A program made the position numbers and the translations under genes. Below the pieces are notes generated by a model, which saw only the letters and a program-made list of their open reading frames with translations, was not told the DNA's origin and made no database searches. Shown piece by piece: positions 33,647-42,959 of a stretch of 64,000 nt of DNA. The stretch is from Profundicola chukchiensis. Lineage in GTDB: Bacteria > Bacteroidota > Bacteroidia > Flavobacteriales > Weeksellaceae. Location of the stretch: positions 62,001 to 126,000 of the forward strand of contig NZ_JANAIE010000004.1 in the NCBI RefSeq assembly GCF_029664245.1. The letters run 5' to 3'. Within the stretch, counting starts at the first letter, position 1. The number at the start of each line of letters is the position of its first letter.

Positions 33647-34448
33647 GATTTTCTAATGCTTTTTCGTACAACTTGTGCTTTTTTTCAGACAGCAAATTTA
33701 ACTTTCTTTTGTTAAGTACCACACTTTTGATGGTGGGTTTTATAAAGGTATAGGGTGCGGCATTGCCTTTTTTGCCGATTTCATCTATTTGTATGATAAA
33801 TGATTTATTATTATCCGTGGATGTAAAGATTTGATTTTCATCCATCAAGTTCTGTTTTCTGATCTTTTCTGGTAAGATATCAGTAGCTAATAACTTGTCT
33901 AGCTCAACCCAATTATTTTCCGTGAAGTCATAATAATAGTTATTGGTCTTAAGTCTTAGTTCTAAATCCTCTAAATCTCCATTGCGAAGCAATCTTTTGA
34001 ATTTGTTAGCCGAATCCTGTGGAACCTCTAAAAGGCGATAGGAGATAATGTTTTCCTTTAAAACAAAAGTATCAGGAAACTGTTCGTAATAATCCATTAA
34101 TTCTTTTTCAGTAACCTCGTCGGAAAAACCAAGCATAAACTTATCTTCAATAATACTCTCGGTTAAATCCTCTCTATAAGAAGCTACTTGGGCTTCGATA
34201 CGATTAATTTCTTCTTCAGTTAAAATATCATCTACCTCAGACATTAAAATCTTGTCTTTTACCCATTTCTCAATATGTTGATTGACAAATTGAAGGCTAT
34301 CATCTTCGGATAAGCCTTTGGGAATAACAGCTTGAATATCGCTTCTAGTTAGGATATTGTCTTTGTATTTGGCTACCCAATTTTTGGGGTTGTCTTGTTG
34401 ACAAGATAAAGTGAATAATAAAGTAAATATAAAAATGAATTTCCTCAT
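33627..34448 (-). CDS. SurA-N-domain lipoprotein, PPIase-like without obvious parvulin domain
   Basis: 273 residues with a lipoprotein signal (LLFTLSC, Cys16). The part at 25-150 ('AVIPKGLSEDDSLQFVNQHI', 'VKDKILMSEVDDILTEEEIN') resembles the SurA chaperone domain; the remainder lacks the conserved parvulin HIL-type core, so isomerase activity is doubtful. It is the middle gene of the triad: it begins 7 bases after the 613-residue gene and runs 20 bases into the SurA-like gene, so the three are very likely one mRNA. Confidence 0.8.
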   Translation of the reverse strand: MRKFIFIFTLLFTLSCQQDNPKNWVAKYKDNILTRSDIQAVIPKGLSEDDSLQFVNQHIEKWVKDKILMSEVDDILTEEEINRIEAQVASYREDLTESIIEDKFMLGFSDEVTEKELMDYYEQFPDTFVLKENIISYRLLEVPQDSANKFKRLLRNGDLEDLELRLKTNNYYYDFTENNWVELDKLLATDILPEKIRKQNLMDENQIFTSTDNNKSFIIQIDEIGKKGNAAPYTFIKPTIKSVVLNKRKLNLLSEKKHKLYEKALENHEIKKK

Positions 34449-34455
34449 GCTTAAT

Positions 34456-36297
34456 CTATAACGTTGAAGGTAGGCTGATAGTTGCGTTCTTCTTCAAGTT
34501 TTTCAGGGTTTCTTCGTAATAATATGATTTATAAGCTTCTTTTAATTGTCTAGAAGCTTCTTCAATGGTTTTTGGACGACTTTCTAATTTAGATATTAAC
34601 CTTACAATAGATGGTCCGTTTCTATAAGTCAAGGATTGGATTTTCTTTTTTGGATTAAAGTTTTTAGGTGTATCTGCACCGTCTATGGCAAAATTACCAC
34701 GTGTTAAAACTACTGCTAAAGCGCCTTTGTCATCCTTTTTGCCTTCGAAATACTTTAAAATTTCTTCACTAGATTTTTTCCTTTTCAGCATCTTAGTTAA
34801 AACCTTGGCGTCCTCAGGGTTTTTGTATCTATAAATTTCTAATGCATATCGTGTAGGCCAAGTATAATCTTCAATATGATCATTTAAATACTTCTGAAGA
34901 CCGATACTATCGTGTACTGCTTTATCATAAATTTCGTACTCAATCAAATGATTTACTTTGATAGCTTGTTTTAATAAATCTGAAGCCTCCGCGAAATCAG
35001 ATTCGTACTTTTCTAAATGTGTTATATAATTATTTAGCTTAAACTGAGTTTTATATTTAGGTAAACTATAAGCTAAAAATTCATCGAAGTTGGTGTCCTT
35101 ACCTAAGAATTGTTTAGACAATTTGATTTCTCTTAATAAATCTTGTTGGCTAAAACTCATTTCATCAGTTGACCAAATCTTCTTATTATTTTTAAACTCG
35201 ATTTCTTTGTCCTTAGAGAAAAAATCTTTACCTAAAGCTTGGATTACCTCACTCTGCGCTGATGGGTCTTCTATAACTTCAACAACATTATTTGCATGAT
35301 TTTCCACATATTGAACGTAGTCCATAGAGTAGCTAGATTGTGGAATGTTATTCTCAATCCAGTCTGTCCAATTGTCTTTATTATCAAATTTTTCTTGCTT
35401 ATAAAACTTAATAATGTAGTAACCATCTTTGGCTTCGAATGGCTCTGTGATCGCACCTTCTTCTAAATTCTTAATTTCATTTAAAAATTCTGTAGGAATA
35501 TCTACATCCCATCTAGGCTTGTTGATATAACCCGTGTTAGCCTTGCTGATATTGTATTTACTAACAACATCTTCCCATTTTGCATCATTTTTTAATTCTT
35601 CAGATGCTTGTTGAAGTTTAGTTTTATCTGGGTTAAAAATAAAATCCAAACCAATAATTCCTGTGGATGGCCTTTCTTCTAAAACTTTAACAAAGAAAAA
35701 TCCATTTTCTGAATTTTGTATATCAGAACAAGCTCCAACGGGTGTTTTGTAAACCACTCTTTCAATCTCTGCTGAAGATTTCATAGGTCTTAACCAAACC
35801 TTGTTTTCAGGCAGAGTTTTTCTAAATTCAATAACACGTTGAGTGGCGGGTTGATTTTTACAAACTTGTTGAAACAAATCTTTAGCTAATAGAGAACGTT
35901 CTTTTTTAGCTTCAAGATCAAAAGGATTTGCAACTCCTAAAGCGAAAATTTCTACTTTACGATCGGTTTGTAAATTGGTCCAAATTTCATTTACTAACTT
36001 GTTTTTAACCTCCTCATTATACAAATACTTATCACGCTCAGGTTGTATAGATTGAGTATAAATTCTAGCAAAAGCTGCCGTAGTATCTACTTTAGTTTTT
36101 TCGGCTTCTTGTTGAAGGAGTTTAAAATTAATATAGGTATCAACAGCCTTATCAATACCTTCCATTTCTATGTTATTATGGTAGGCAGTTTTGAATTCTT
36201 TTGTAGATATAGAGTCTTCATTTACAATAATAAACGAATCTTGACCTAAACTAAATATAGAAGTTAATAGCAGACTGCTAAAGAGATAAGATTTCAT
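34456..36297 (-). CDS. Periplasmic peptidylprolyl isomerase, large parvulin-type
   Basis: 613 residues with a Sec signal (SIFSLGQ). It has an N-terminal SurA/PrsA-like segment, a diverged PpiC domain (about 115-210, 'DRKVEIFALGVANPF'), a clearer one (about 215-320, 'EEGAITEPFEAKDGYYIIKF'), and a helical C-terminal region ending 'TISLPSTL'. Likely a chaperone/foldase for outer-membrane proteins. First gene of the triad, beginning 54 bases after HMG-CoA lyase on the same strand. Confidence 0.88.
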   Translation of the reverse strand: MKSYLFSSLLLTSIFSLGQDSFIIVNEDSISTKEFKTAYHNNIEMEGIDKAVDTYINFKLLQQEAEKTKVDTTAAFARIYTQSIQPERDKYLYNEEVKNKLVNEIWTNLQTDRKVEIFALGVANPFDLEAKKERSLLAKDLFQQVCKNQPATQRVIEFRKTLPENKVWLRPMKSSAEIERVVYKTPVGACSDIQNSENGFFFVKVLEERPSTGIIGLDFIFNPDKTKLQQASEELKNDAKWEDVVSKYNISKANTGYINKPRWDVDIPTEFLNEIKNLEEGAITEPFEAKDGYYIIKFYKQEKFDNKDNWTDWIENNIPQSSYSMDYVQYVENHANNVVEVIEDPSAQSEVIQALGKDFFSKDKEIEFKNNKKIWSTDEMSFSQQDLLREIKLSKQFLGKDTNFDEFLAYSLPKYKTQFKLNNYITHLEKYESDFAEASDLLKQAIKVNHLIEYEIYDKAVHDSIGLQKYLNDHIEDYTWPTRYALEIYRYKNPEDAKVLTKMLKRKKSSEEILKYFEGKKDDKGALAVVLTRGNFAIDGADTPKNFNPKKKIQSLTYRNGPSIVRLISKLESRPKTIEEASRQLKEAYKSYYYEETLKNLKKNATISLPSTL

Positions 36298-36351
36298 AGA
36301 ATTTGGGTGTGTTTAGCAAAAGTATAATGAGCCTAAGAGAAAACCAATGCT

Positions 36352-37206
36352 TTAAATATTAAACAGTGTTAAGGCTTTATTAAATGCACTTTCGAAGGCC
36401 AATAAATCCATATCTGTTTTAAGATTTTTTTGATTCATAAAAGAAATTAATTTCTCCGTAGGCATATTTCCAACCATGTCACTTTTAGACATTGGGCAAC
36501 CTCCATATCCCTGAATTGCTCCATCAAATTGTCTGCAACCATTTTCGTAAGCTGTATTCACTTTTGGAAACCAAGAATTGTATTCCGTATGGAAATGAGC
36601 ACCTATTTCAATACCAGGATATTTTGGAATTAAATGACTAAATAGAGCTGCAATATCATCTTCTTTAGCAGCACCAATGGTATCAGAAAGTTTGATGTGT
36701 TCTATGCCCATATCAATAAACTGTTGAACATAATTCTCAACCATTTCCGTTGACCATTCCTCGCCATATGGATTACCAAAACCCATAGAAATATAAATCA
36801 ATGGTTTTTTATCAGTTCCGTCTACGACTTTTAAAATCTTTTTAACTCGCTCTATACCTTCTTCTCTGCTAGCGTTGGTATTATATTGTTGAAATTTTTC
36901 CGATACTGAAAAAGGAAATCCTAAATAATGGACGTTTTCAACATCGCAAGCTAATTCTGCACCACGTCGGTTGGCTACAATAACAGAAAGTTTGGTTGAA
37001 CTCTTGCTTAAATCAAGACTAGAAATAACTTCTTGTGTATCTGCCATTTGAGGAATGGCTTTTGGCGATACAAAGCTACCGCAGTCTAATGTGTTAAAAT
37101 TTACATCTACTAGAGACTGAATATATTTGATTTTTCGCTCTGTAGGAATAAAAGTTTTGATACCTTGCATGGCATCTCTTGGGCATTCGGTTATAGAAAT
37201 CATCAT
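36352..37206 (-). CDS. mvaB: Hydroxymethylglutaryl-CoA lyase
   Basis: 284 residues, cytoplasmic TIM barrel of the HMGL-like family. The N-terminal 'ITECPRDAMQGIKTF' is the acyl-CoA/catalytic motif; the metal-binding 'GAHFHTEYN' and the C-terminal active-site Cys in 'GYGGCPMSKSDMVGN' are present. It splits HMG-CoA into acetyl-CoA and acetoacetate, usually in leucine breakdown. Slightly shorter than the 300-residue norm. Divergent from pepT. Confidence 0.93.
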   Translation of the reverse strand: MMISITECPRDAMQGIKTFIPTERKIKYIQSLVDVNFNTLDCGSFVSPKAIPQMADTQEVISSLDLSKSSTKLSVIVANRRGAELACDVENVHYLGFPFSVSEKFQQYNTNASREEGIERVKKILKVVDGTDKKPLIYISMGFGNPYGEEWSTEMVENYVQQFIDMGIEHIKLSDTIGAAKEDDIAALFSHLIPKYPGIEIGAHFHTEYNSWFPKVNTAYENGCRQFDGAIQGYGGCPMSKSDMVGNMPTEKLISFMNQKNLKTDMDLLAFESAFNKALTLFNI

Positions 37207-37246
37207 TAAATTTAAACTTGTCTAAGATAAAGAATTTTTATATTAT

Positions 37247-37254
37247 TACTTTTG
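37247..37254 (+). promoter_or_regulatory. -7 element of the pepT operon
   Basis: TACTTTTG, a full match to TAnnTTTG, 20 bases before the pepT ATG. The -33 TTG is not at ideal spacing. Confidence 0.4.
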
Positions 37255-37274
37255 AAAAAAATTAAATTAACGTC

Positions 37275-38519
37275 ATGGAAAAGGAGTGGAAAGATAAGTT
37301 ATTAAATCGTTTTTTACACTATGCAAAGACATATACGGAGAGTAAACCAGATGTGGAAGAAATCCCAAGCACGCCACAGCAGTGGGATTTAGCGAATTAC
37401 CTGAAAAAAGAATTAGAAGAAATTGGATTAGAAGATGTTTCTATCGATGATCATGCTTATGTAATGGGTTATTTGCCATCTAATCAAGAAGGAACATTGC
37501 CTACAATTGGGTTTATTTCTCATTTTGACACTTCGCCAGATTTTACGGGTAAAGATGTTAAACCACAAATTCATGAAAATTATGACGGTGGAGATATTGT
37601 ATTAAATGCCGAGAAAGATATTGTTCTTTCGGTTAAAGATTCTCCTGAATTAGCAAGTTTTAAAGGTGAGACTGTTATTACTACAGACGGAACTACTTTA
37701 TTAGGAGCAGACGATAAAGCAGGAATTGCTGAAATCGTTACAGCTGTTGAATATTTAAAAGCTCACCCAGAAATTCCAAGAGCAAGAATTGCAGTTGGAT
37801 TTACCCCAGATGAAGAGGTTGGAAAAGGAGCTCATTTGTTTGATGTTGAGAAATTTGGTGCTGAGTGGGCCTATACTATGGACGGAAGTTCAGTAGGAGA
37901 GTTAGAGTATGAAAACTTTAATGCAGCAGGTGCTAAAATTACTTTTAAAGGTAAAATGGTTCACCCAGGTTATGCTAAAGGTAAAATGGTAAACGCTATG
38001 CATATAGCACGTGAGTTTGCTGAAGCTTTACCTAAAGATGAAGTTCCAGAGAAAACTGACGGCAGACAAGGATTCTTCCACCAACATGATATTTCTGGAG
38101 GAGTGGATGAAGTGGTGATGCAAATGATTATTAGAGATCACGATGATGAGAAGTTTGAGAAGAGAAAGAATTTCTTATTAGAACTTGCTCAAAGCATGAA
38201 TAAAACTTTCGGAGAAGAAAGAGTGATTGTTGAGATTAATGATCAGTACTTTAATATGTATAAACAAATTAAAGATAAAATGCACATCGTAGATCTTGCA
38301 AAGCAAGCTATGGAGTCATTAGACATTAAACCAGACATCAAACCTATTAGAGGAGGAACCGATGGTGCGCAATTATCTTATAAAGGATTACCATGTCCAA
38401 ATATTTTTGCTGGAGGACAAAACTTCCACAGTAGATATGAGTATGTGACTCTTGAGTCTATGGCCAAAGCAACACAAGTGATTGTTAAAATTGCTGAATT
38501 AGCGACGAACAAAAAGTAA
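37275..38519 (+). CDS. pepT: Peptidase T (tripeptide aminopeptidase)
   Basis: 414 residues, M20 family, cytoplasmic. Metal-site and catalytic residues are in 'GFISHFDTSPDF', 'TTLLGADDKAGIAE' and 'GFTPDEEVGKGAHLF'; 'PIRGGTDGAQLSYKGLPCPN' is the second metal site. It removes the N-terminal residue from tripeptides. First gene of a tight operon: the antiporter gene starts 4 bases after its stop. Confidence 0.97.
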   Translation: MEKEWKDKLLNRFLHYAKTYTESKPDVEEIPSTPQQWDLANYLKKELEEIGLEDVSIDDHAYVMGYLPSNQEGTLPTIGFISHFDTSPDFTGKDVKPQIHENYDGGDIVLNAEKDIVLSVKDSPELASFKGETVITTDGTTLLGADDKAGIAEIVTAVEYLKAHPEIPRARIAVGFTPDEEVGKGAHLFDVEKFGAEWAYTMDGSSVGELEYENFNAAGAKITFKGKMVHPGYAKGKMVNAMHIAREFAEALPKDEVPEKTDGRQGFFHQHDISGGVDEVVMQMIIRDHDDEKFEKRKNFLLELAQSMNKTFGEERVIVEINDQYFNMYKQIKDKMHIVDLAKQAMESLDIKPDIKPIRGGTDGAQLSYKGLPCPNIFAGGQNFHSRYEYVTLESMAKATQVIVKIAELATNKK

Positions 38520-38523
38520 ATAA

Positions 38524-39798
38524 ATGGATGTAGCCTATATCATGGCCGGGATATCCGTCCTGATTATATTTTCCTATTTATTTGATGCTTTTGCGCGTAG
38601 AACACAGTTTCCGTCGGTCATCTTACTAATAGCAACAGGTATTGGATTACGCTGGCTGGCGGATGCTACAAATTATCATATTCCATATTTAGATAGAATC
38701 ATTCCCACTTTTGGAACAATAGGATTAATTCTTATTGTTCTAGAAGGGGCTTTGGAATTAGAAATTAATAAGAAAAAGCGGGGAATCATTATTCAGGGGT
38801 TTCTCTCCGCTTTAATTACCCTCTTGCTCACTGCCTTTGGCCTCGCATTTATGTTCCATGAGTGGATGGGAATTCCGTTCTTAGAGAGTTTATTAGATGC
38901 GACACCACTAGCTATCATTAGTAGTGCTGTGGCCATCCCGAGTGCAGCTGGGCTTTTAAACAAGGATAAAGAATTTGTGGTTTATGAATCCACATTTTCA
39001 GATATTCTTGGTATTGTTTTGTTTTACTTCTTAAAAAGCCATTTAGTCAATGATTCTACTGGTTTAGCTCTAGAAGTACCAAAACTGGTTACTGCAGGAT
39101 CTTTTATGTCACTGATTTTTGAGATCATTCTGGTGGTTATTATATCACTGGTAGTAACCTATATTTTAATTGAATTGATTGCTAAAATTTCCCACAAGGT
39201 TAAATTTTTCTTGATTCTATCCTTGTTGATTTTAGCCTATGTAATTGCTAAGAAATTTCATTTATCAGCTTTAATTATTGTCTTCTTCTTTGGGTTATTT
39301 ATGTCCAATTCTAGGAACTTGCTTCCCATTCGTTGGCGAAAATATATTAATACAACCAAAGCAGAGGAGGGGCTGCATGAATTCCATATTCTAACAGCAG
39401 AGTCTACTTTCTTGATTAGAACAGGATTCTTTTTATTCTTTGGGTTTAATATCACGGTTGACATGTTCTTGTCGGGTGAAACTTATATCTATGGTCTGGC
39501 TATTTTAGGTGTAATCCTAGCAGTAAGATTCTTGTATTTAGGAGTTACACAGCCTAAAAAGTTGGTACCAACTGGCTTCATCGCACCGCGCGGATTGATT
39601 ACCATTTTATTATTTTTAGATCTTCCGATTGAATTTAGCAATAAAATCATCAACGAAAAGGTTTTATTAATTGTAATTTTAGGAAGTATGATTATAATGC
39701 TAACAGGTTTATTAATCACCGGTAAAAAGAAAGGAAAGAGTGATGGAGAAGGAGGAGAAAAGGTTAATGTTGATTTTAATACAGTAGGAGATGTCTAA
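38524..39798 (+). CDS. Cation:proton antiporter, CPA1/Kef-type
   Basis: 424 residues with about eleven membrane segments, starting 'MDVAYIMAGISVLIIFSYLF'. 'GLILIVLEGALELEI' and 'ISSAVAIPSAAGLLN' match the Na+/H+ exchanger domain; the C-terminal tail is short and charged and lacks a TrkA-type regulatory domain. It should exchange Na+ or K+ for protons in the inner membrane. It overlaps the M15 peptidase gene by eight bases. Confidence 0.88.
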   Translation: MDVAYIMAGISVLIIFSYLFDAFARRTQFPSVILLIATGIGLRWLADATNYHIPYLDRIIPTFGTIGLILIVLEGALELEINKKKRGIIIQGFLSALITLLLTAFGLAFMFHEWMGIPFLESLLDATPLAIISSAVAIPSAAGLLNKDKEFVVYESTFSDILGIVLFYFLKSHLVNDSTGLALEVPKLVTAGSFMSLIFEIILVVIISLVVTYILIELIAKISHKVKFFLILSLLILAYVIAKKFHLSALIIVFFFGLFMSNSRNLLPIRWRKYINTTKAEEGLHEFHILTAESTFLIRTGFFLFFGFNITVDMFLSGETYIYGLAILGVILAVRFLYLGVTQPKKLVPTGFIAPRGLITILLFLDLPIEFSNKIINEKVLLIVILGSMIIMLTGLLITGKKKGKSDGEGGEKVNVDFNTVGDV

Positions 39799-40546
39799 TA
39801 GTAGAAGAGATTTTATTAAGAAAAGCTTTTTGCTTGGTGTAGCATTGAGCACACCTATGGCTTTATCGGCTATGTTCACTAATCAAGAAGAATTAACTTT
39901 TAGTGTAGACGAACTAATGGGAAAAGCTAATCCTAAGATGTTTGGAAATGGATATAAGCTAAGAAAGGAGGTTCATGAAAGTTTAGTGAAACTAACTGCC
40001 GCAGCGAAAAAAGATGGTTTTTCGCCTTATGTAGTTTCAAGTTATAGAAATTATAACCACCAAAAGAGAATTTGGGATAATAAGTATATTAAATATACGA
40101 GGGAGCAAAAACTGAGCCCAGAAAAAGCGATAGAAAAGATTATTGCTTATAGTACAATTCCCGGGACATCTCGACATCATTGGGGTACTGACTTCGATAT
40201 TATTGATGGCGCCAAAGGCGTTGCTAATAATCCTTTAAATGAAAAGCATTTCAATAAAGGTGGAGTATATCATGAGTTCAAACTATGGATGAATAAACAT
40301 GCTGAGGATTTTGGCTTTTATGAAGTTTATACCAATGCTAAAGATAGAAAAGGCTTTAAATATGAGCCTTGGCACTTTAGTTATCTACCTACTTCTTGTG
40401 AGATGTTGAGAGAGTATATTAACCAAGGAGTCATCCAAAATATTCAATCCTCAGATATTCAAGGGGCGAAACATATCACTGCTGAATTTTTAGAGAGATA
40501 TTATAATGAAAATGTTTTAGATATTAATACAGAATTAATTCCTTAA
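39791..40546 (+). CDS. M15 family D-Ala-D-Ala carboxypeptidase with Tat-type signal
   Basis: 251 residues. The N-terminus 'MSNSRRDFIKKSFLLGVALS' has the twin-arginine motif SRRDFIK, so export is probably Tat-dependent. The VanY/M15B zinc site is visible as 'SRHHWGTDFDII' and 'WHFSYLP', with substrate-loop 'VVSSYRNYNHQKRIWDNKY'. It should trim stem peptides of peptidoglycan in the periplasm. Third gene of the pepT operon, starting inside the antiporter gene with an AGGAG ribosome site just upstream. Confidence 0.9.
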   Translation: MSNSRRDFIKKSFLLGVALSTPMALSAMFTNQEELTFSVDELMGKANPKMFGNGYKLRKEVHESLVKLTAAAKKDGFSPYVVSSYRNYNHQKRIWDNKYIKYTREQKLSPEKAIEKIIAYSTIPGTSRHHWGTDFDIIDGAKGVANNPLNEKHFNKGGVYHEFKLWMNKHAEDFGFYEVYTNAKDRKGFKYEPWHFSYLPTSCEMLREYINQGVIQNIQSSDIQGAKHITAEFLERYYNENVLDINTELIP

Positions 40547-40573
40547 ACAAGTAGTTAATATTTGTAAATGAAA

Positions 40574-40599
40574 AAAGGCTTTCCATTTGGAAAGCCTTT
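40574..40599. terminator. Bidirectional terminator
   Basis: Stem aaaggctttcc / ggaaagccttt with a four-base loop, six A residues on the left and AATTTTT on the right; shared by the M15 peptidase gene and the small lipoprotein gene. Confidence 0.88.
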
Positions 40600-40623
40600 A
40601 ATTTTTATTCTATTTGCTTAGAA

Positions 40624-41049
40624 TTATAATTGCTCTAATTCAGCTTTAATTTCATTGTAATACGCTTCAGCTTTAGCATACTCTGCATTATCTTTAAAGT
40701 TAACTAAAGACTCGCTTAATGAAGTAATGTTAGCTATAGCTTCGTTCATTTCATCAGCATTTCCAGCAGTAGCAGATGCTTTAGCTTTGACAGCTTCGTC
40801 ATGTAACTTGTTAGCCCACTCTTGTAATTCAGCGTTCTCTAATTGAGGAGCGTCTGTAACTAATGCCTTAGTATCTTCGAAAACTGCGTCTGCACCTTCT
40901 GCAAGATCACTTGCTGCATCAGAAATTGCATCACCAGCGTTCTCTGTTGTTTGCTCAACATCGTTAGCCATTTTTTCGTTCGTTTCTTTCTTACAAGATG
41001 TAAAAGAAATCATTCCTCCTACAACTGCTAATAATAATACTTTTTTCAT
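40624..41049 (-). CDS. Small helical lipoprotein
   Basis: 141 residues with lipoprotein signal 'LAVVGGMISFTSC' (Cys19). The mature part is acidic, Ala-rich and apparently all helical ('AGDAISDAASDLAEGADAVF', 'ANITSLSESLVNFKDNAEYA'), a composition like that of surface spacer or stress lipoproteins. No family recognised. A TATATTTG -7 element lies about 40 bases upstream (near 41085). Monocistronic. Confidence 0.75.
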   Translation of the reverse strand: MKKVLLLAVVGGMISFTSCKKETNEKMANDVEQTTENAGDAISDAASDLAEGADAVFEDTKALVTDAPQLENAELQEWANKLHDEAVKAKASATAGNADEMNEAIANITSLSESLVNFKDNAEYAKAEAYYNEIKAELEQL

Positions 41050-41207
41050 AATTAAATAATTTTCAATTTAAATTTATACTACAAATATAAGATTTTTAGT
41101 CAAATACTAAATTAAATTTAATGAGCATCGTTTTTGAACTCATTAAGATGATTTAATTCTCGAGAACTAAATGCTCTTAAAATTTGTTAAACGTATTGCT
41201 GCATATA

Positions 41208-42959
41208 TTATGCCGTAATTTTAAATTGAGCCTGATGAAGCTTAAAATAATAACCTTCTTTATCAATTAATTCTTCATGTGTGCCTTGCTCAACAATTCT
41301 TCCTTTGTCCATGACAATAATTTTATCAGCATTTTGAATTGTAGCTAATCTGTGAGCAATAATTATAGAAGTTCTATTTTGGGTAATCTTCTCTGTGGCT
41401 TTCTGTATAAGAGCTTCAGAGACTGTATCAATTGAAGAAGTAGCTTCATCTAATACCAAGATTTGAGGTTGGAAAACATAAGCTCTTAAGAAGGCTAGCA
41501 ACTGTCTTTGTCCTACAGATAAACTCGATCCACGCTCAGCAACTATATAATCAAAGCCTCCTGGTAAAGCTTCAATAAAAGGTAAAATTTCTATTTCTTT
41601 TGCAGCATTTATAACATCTTCTCTTGAAATTGACTCATCATTTAAGGTAATATTATTCAAAATAGAGTCATTAAATAAGAATACATCTTGTAGAACTACC
41701 GCAATATGTTGTCTCAAATTAGCTAATTCAAATTCGGTAATATCAGTACCATCAATACAAATAGAACCACTTTTAATATCGTAAAAACGATTTAAAAGGT
41801 TGATAATAGTAGATTTACCAGCACCAGTAGAGCCAACGATTGCAATGGTCTCACCTTGTTTAGCAGAGAATGAAACATCTTTTAAAACCTCTTCACCTTC
41901 TACATATTCGAAATATACATTCTTAAAATCAATATCTCCTTTTACATTATCAAAGGCAAGTTTACCATGATCTGGTAGCTTTTCATCTTGATCCATCATC
42001 TTAAAGACGCGCTCAGAACTAACCAAACCTCTTTGTAAGTTGTTATAGCGTTCTGCAATTTGACGAATTGGACGCACTAGCATTGGGATAAACATAATGA
42101 AGGCAATCACTTGTCCTGCGGATACATCCGTGAAGTGAATAGCACTATAACCACCCATTATAATTACTAATCCAAGAGCCAAGGCCGAAACAACTTCAAC
42201 TATAGGGAAAAGTAACGAGAAATAGAAAACGGTGGCTAAATAAGCTCTTCTTAAGCTTCTATTAATTCCTTCAAACTTTTCAAATTCAGCTTCTTCACGA
42301 TTAAAGAGTTGAATAATTTTCATTCCACTTAATCGCTCTTGAACAAAACCATTGAAAATGGCCGTTTGAGTCCTCTCTTCAGAGAAGGTTCTTTTAATAG
42401 ATTTTTGAAAGATGTTGGTAATAATAACCATCAAAGGCAAAATTACAATTACAACCAAAGCTAACTTCCAATTGGTTAGGAACATGGCCGCAACAATGAA
42501 GACAATCTTTAGTAAATCACCTAGGATGACGAGAATTCCATCAGTAAAAACCTGAGAAACCGTTTCAATATCGGAAACCGAGCGAGTTACTAGGGTTCCA
42601 TTAGGAGTTCTATCAAAGAAACTTAGCTTAAACTGTACAATCTGATCGAACAATTGCACCCGAATTTTCTCAATTACCGTCTGTGCAATAATATTGGACA
42701 GAAGGATGAAGTAATATTGTAGGATAATTTCCGCGATGAGTAATCCTACTAAAATAAATGATAATCTTACTAAAAGTTCGTAGTTCTGAGGCTTAATATA
42801 TTGATCTACAGCATCACCTACAAGAATAGGTCGTAAAGAAGAAAGCAGTGCTAAAGCAAGACCAATACCAACAACAATGTAAAACAATTTCTTGTTTTCC
42901 ATTCCTATTTTAATCAATCTCTTGAACTCTGATAAATTAAATTTCGACTCTTTCTTCAT
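41208..42959 (-). CDS. ABC exporter, fused permease and ATPase
   Basis: 583 residues. Six membrane segments (about 20-310) of the type-I exporter fold, with 'FDRTPNGTLVTRSVSDIETV' as the conserved coupling region. The ATPase has Walker A 'IVGSTGAGKSTIINLL', Q-loop 'VVLQDVFLFND', signature 'LSVGQRQLLAFLRA', Walker B 'ILVLDEATSSID' and switch His 'IIIAHRLATI'. It belongs to the MsbA/multidrug/lipid exporter group; such a protein works as a dimer. The gene overlaps truA by four bases, an arrangement common in Flavobacteriia. Confidence 0.95.
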   Translation of the reverse strand: MKKESKFNLSEFKRLIKIGMENKKLFYIVVGIGLALALLSSLRPILVGDAVDQYIKPQNYELLVRLSFILVGLLIAEIILQYYFILLSNIIAQTVIEKIRVQLFDQIVQFKLSFFDRTPNGTLVTRSVSDIETVSQVFTDGILVILGDLLKIVFIVAAMFLTNWKLALVVIVILPLMVIITNIFQKSIKRTFSEERTQTAIFNGFVQERLSGMKIIQLFNREEAEFEKFEGINRSLRRAYLATVFYFSLLFPIVEVVSALALGLVIIMGGYSAIHFTDVSAGQVIAFIMFIPMLVRPIRQIAERYNNLQRGLVSSERVFKMMDQDEKLPDHGKLAFDNVKGDIDFKNVYFEYVEGEEVLKDVSFSAKQGETIAIVGSTGAGKSTIINLLNRFYDIKSGSICIDGTDITEFELANLRQHIAVVLQDVFLFNDSILNNITLNDESISREDVINAAKEIEILPFIEALPGGFDYIVAERGSSLSVGQRQLLAFLRAYVFQPQILVLDEATSSIDTVSEALIQKATEKITQNRTSIIIAHRLATIQNADKIIVMDKGRIVEQGTHEELIDKEGYYFKLHQAQFKITA

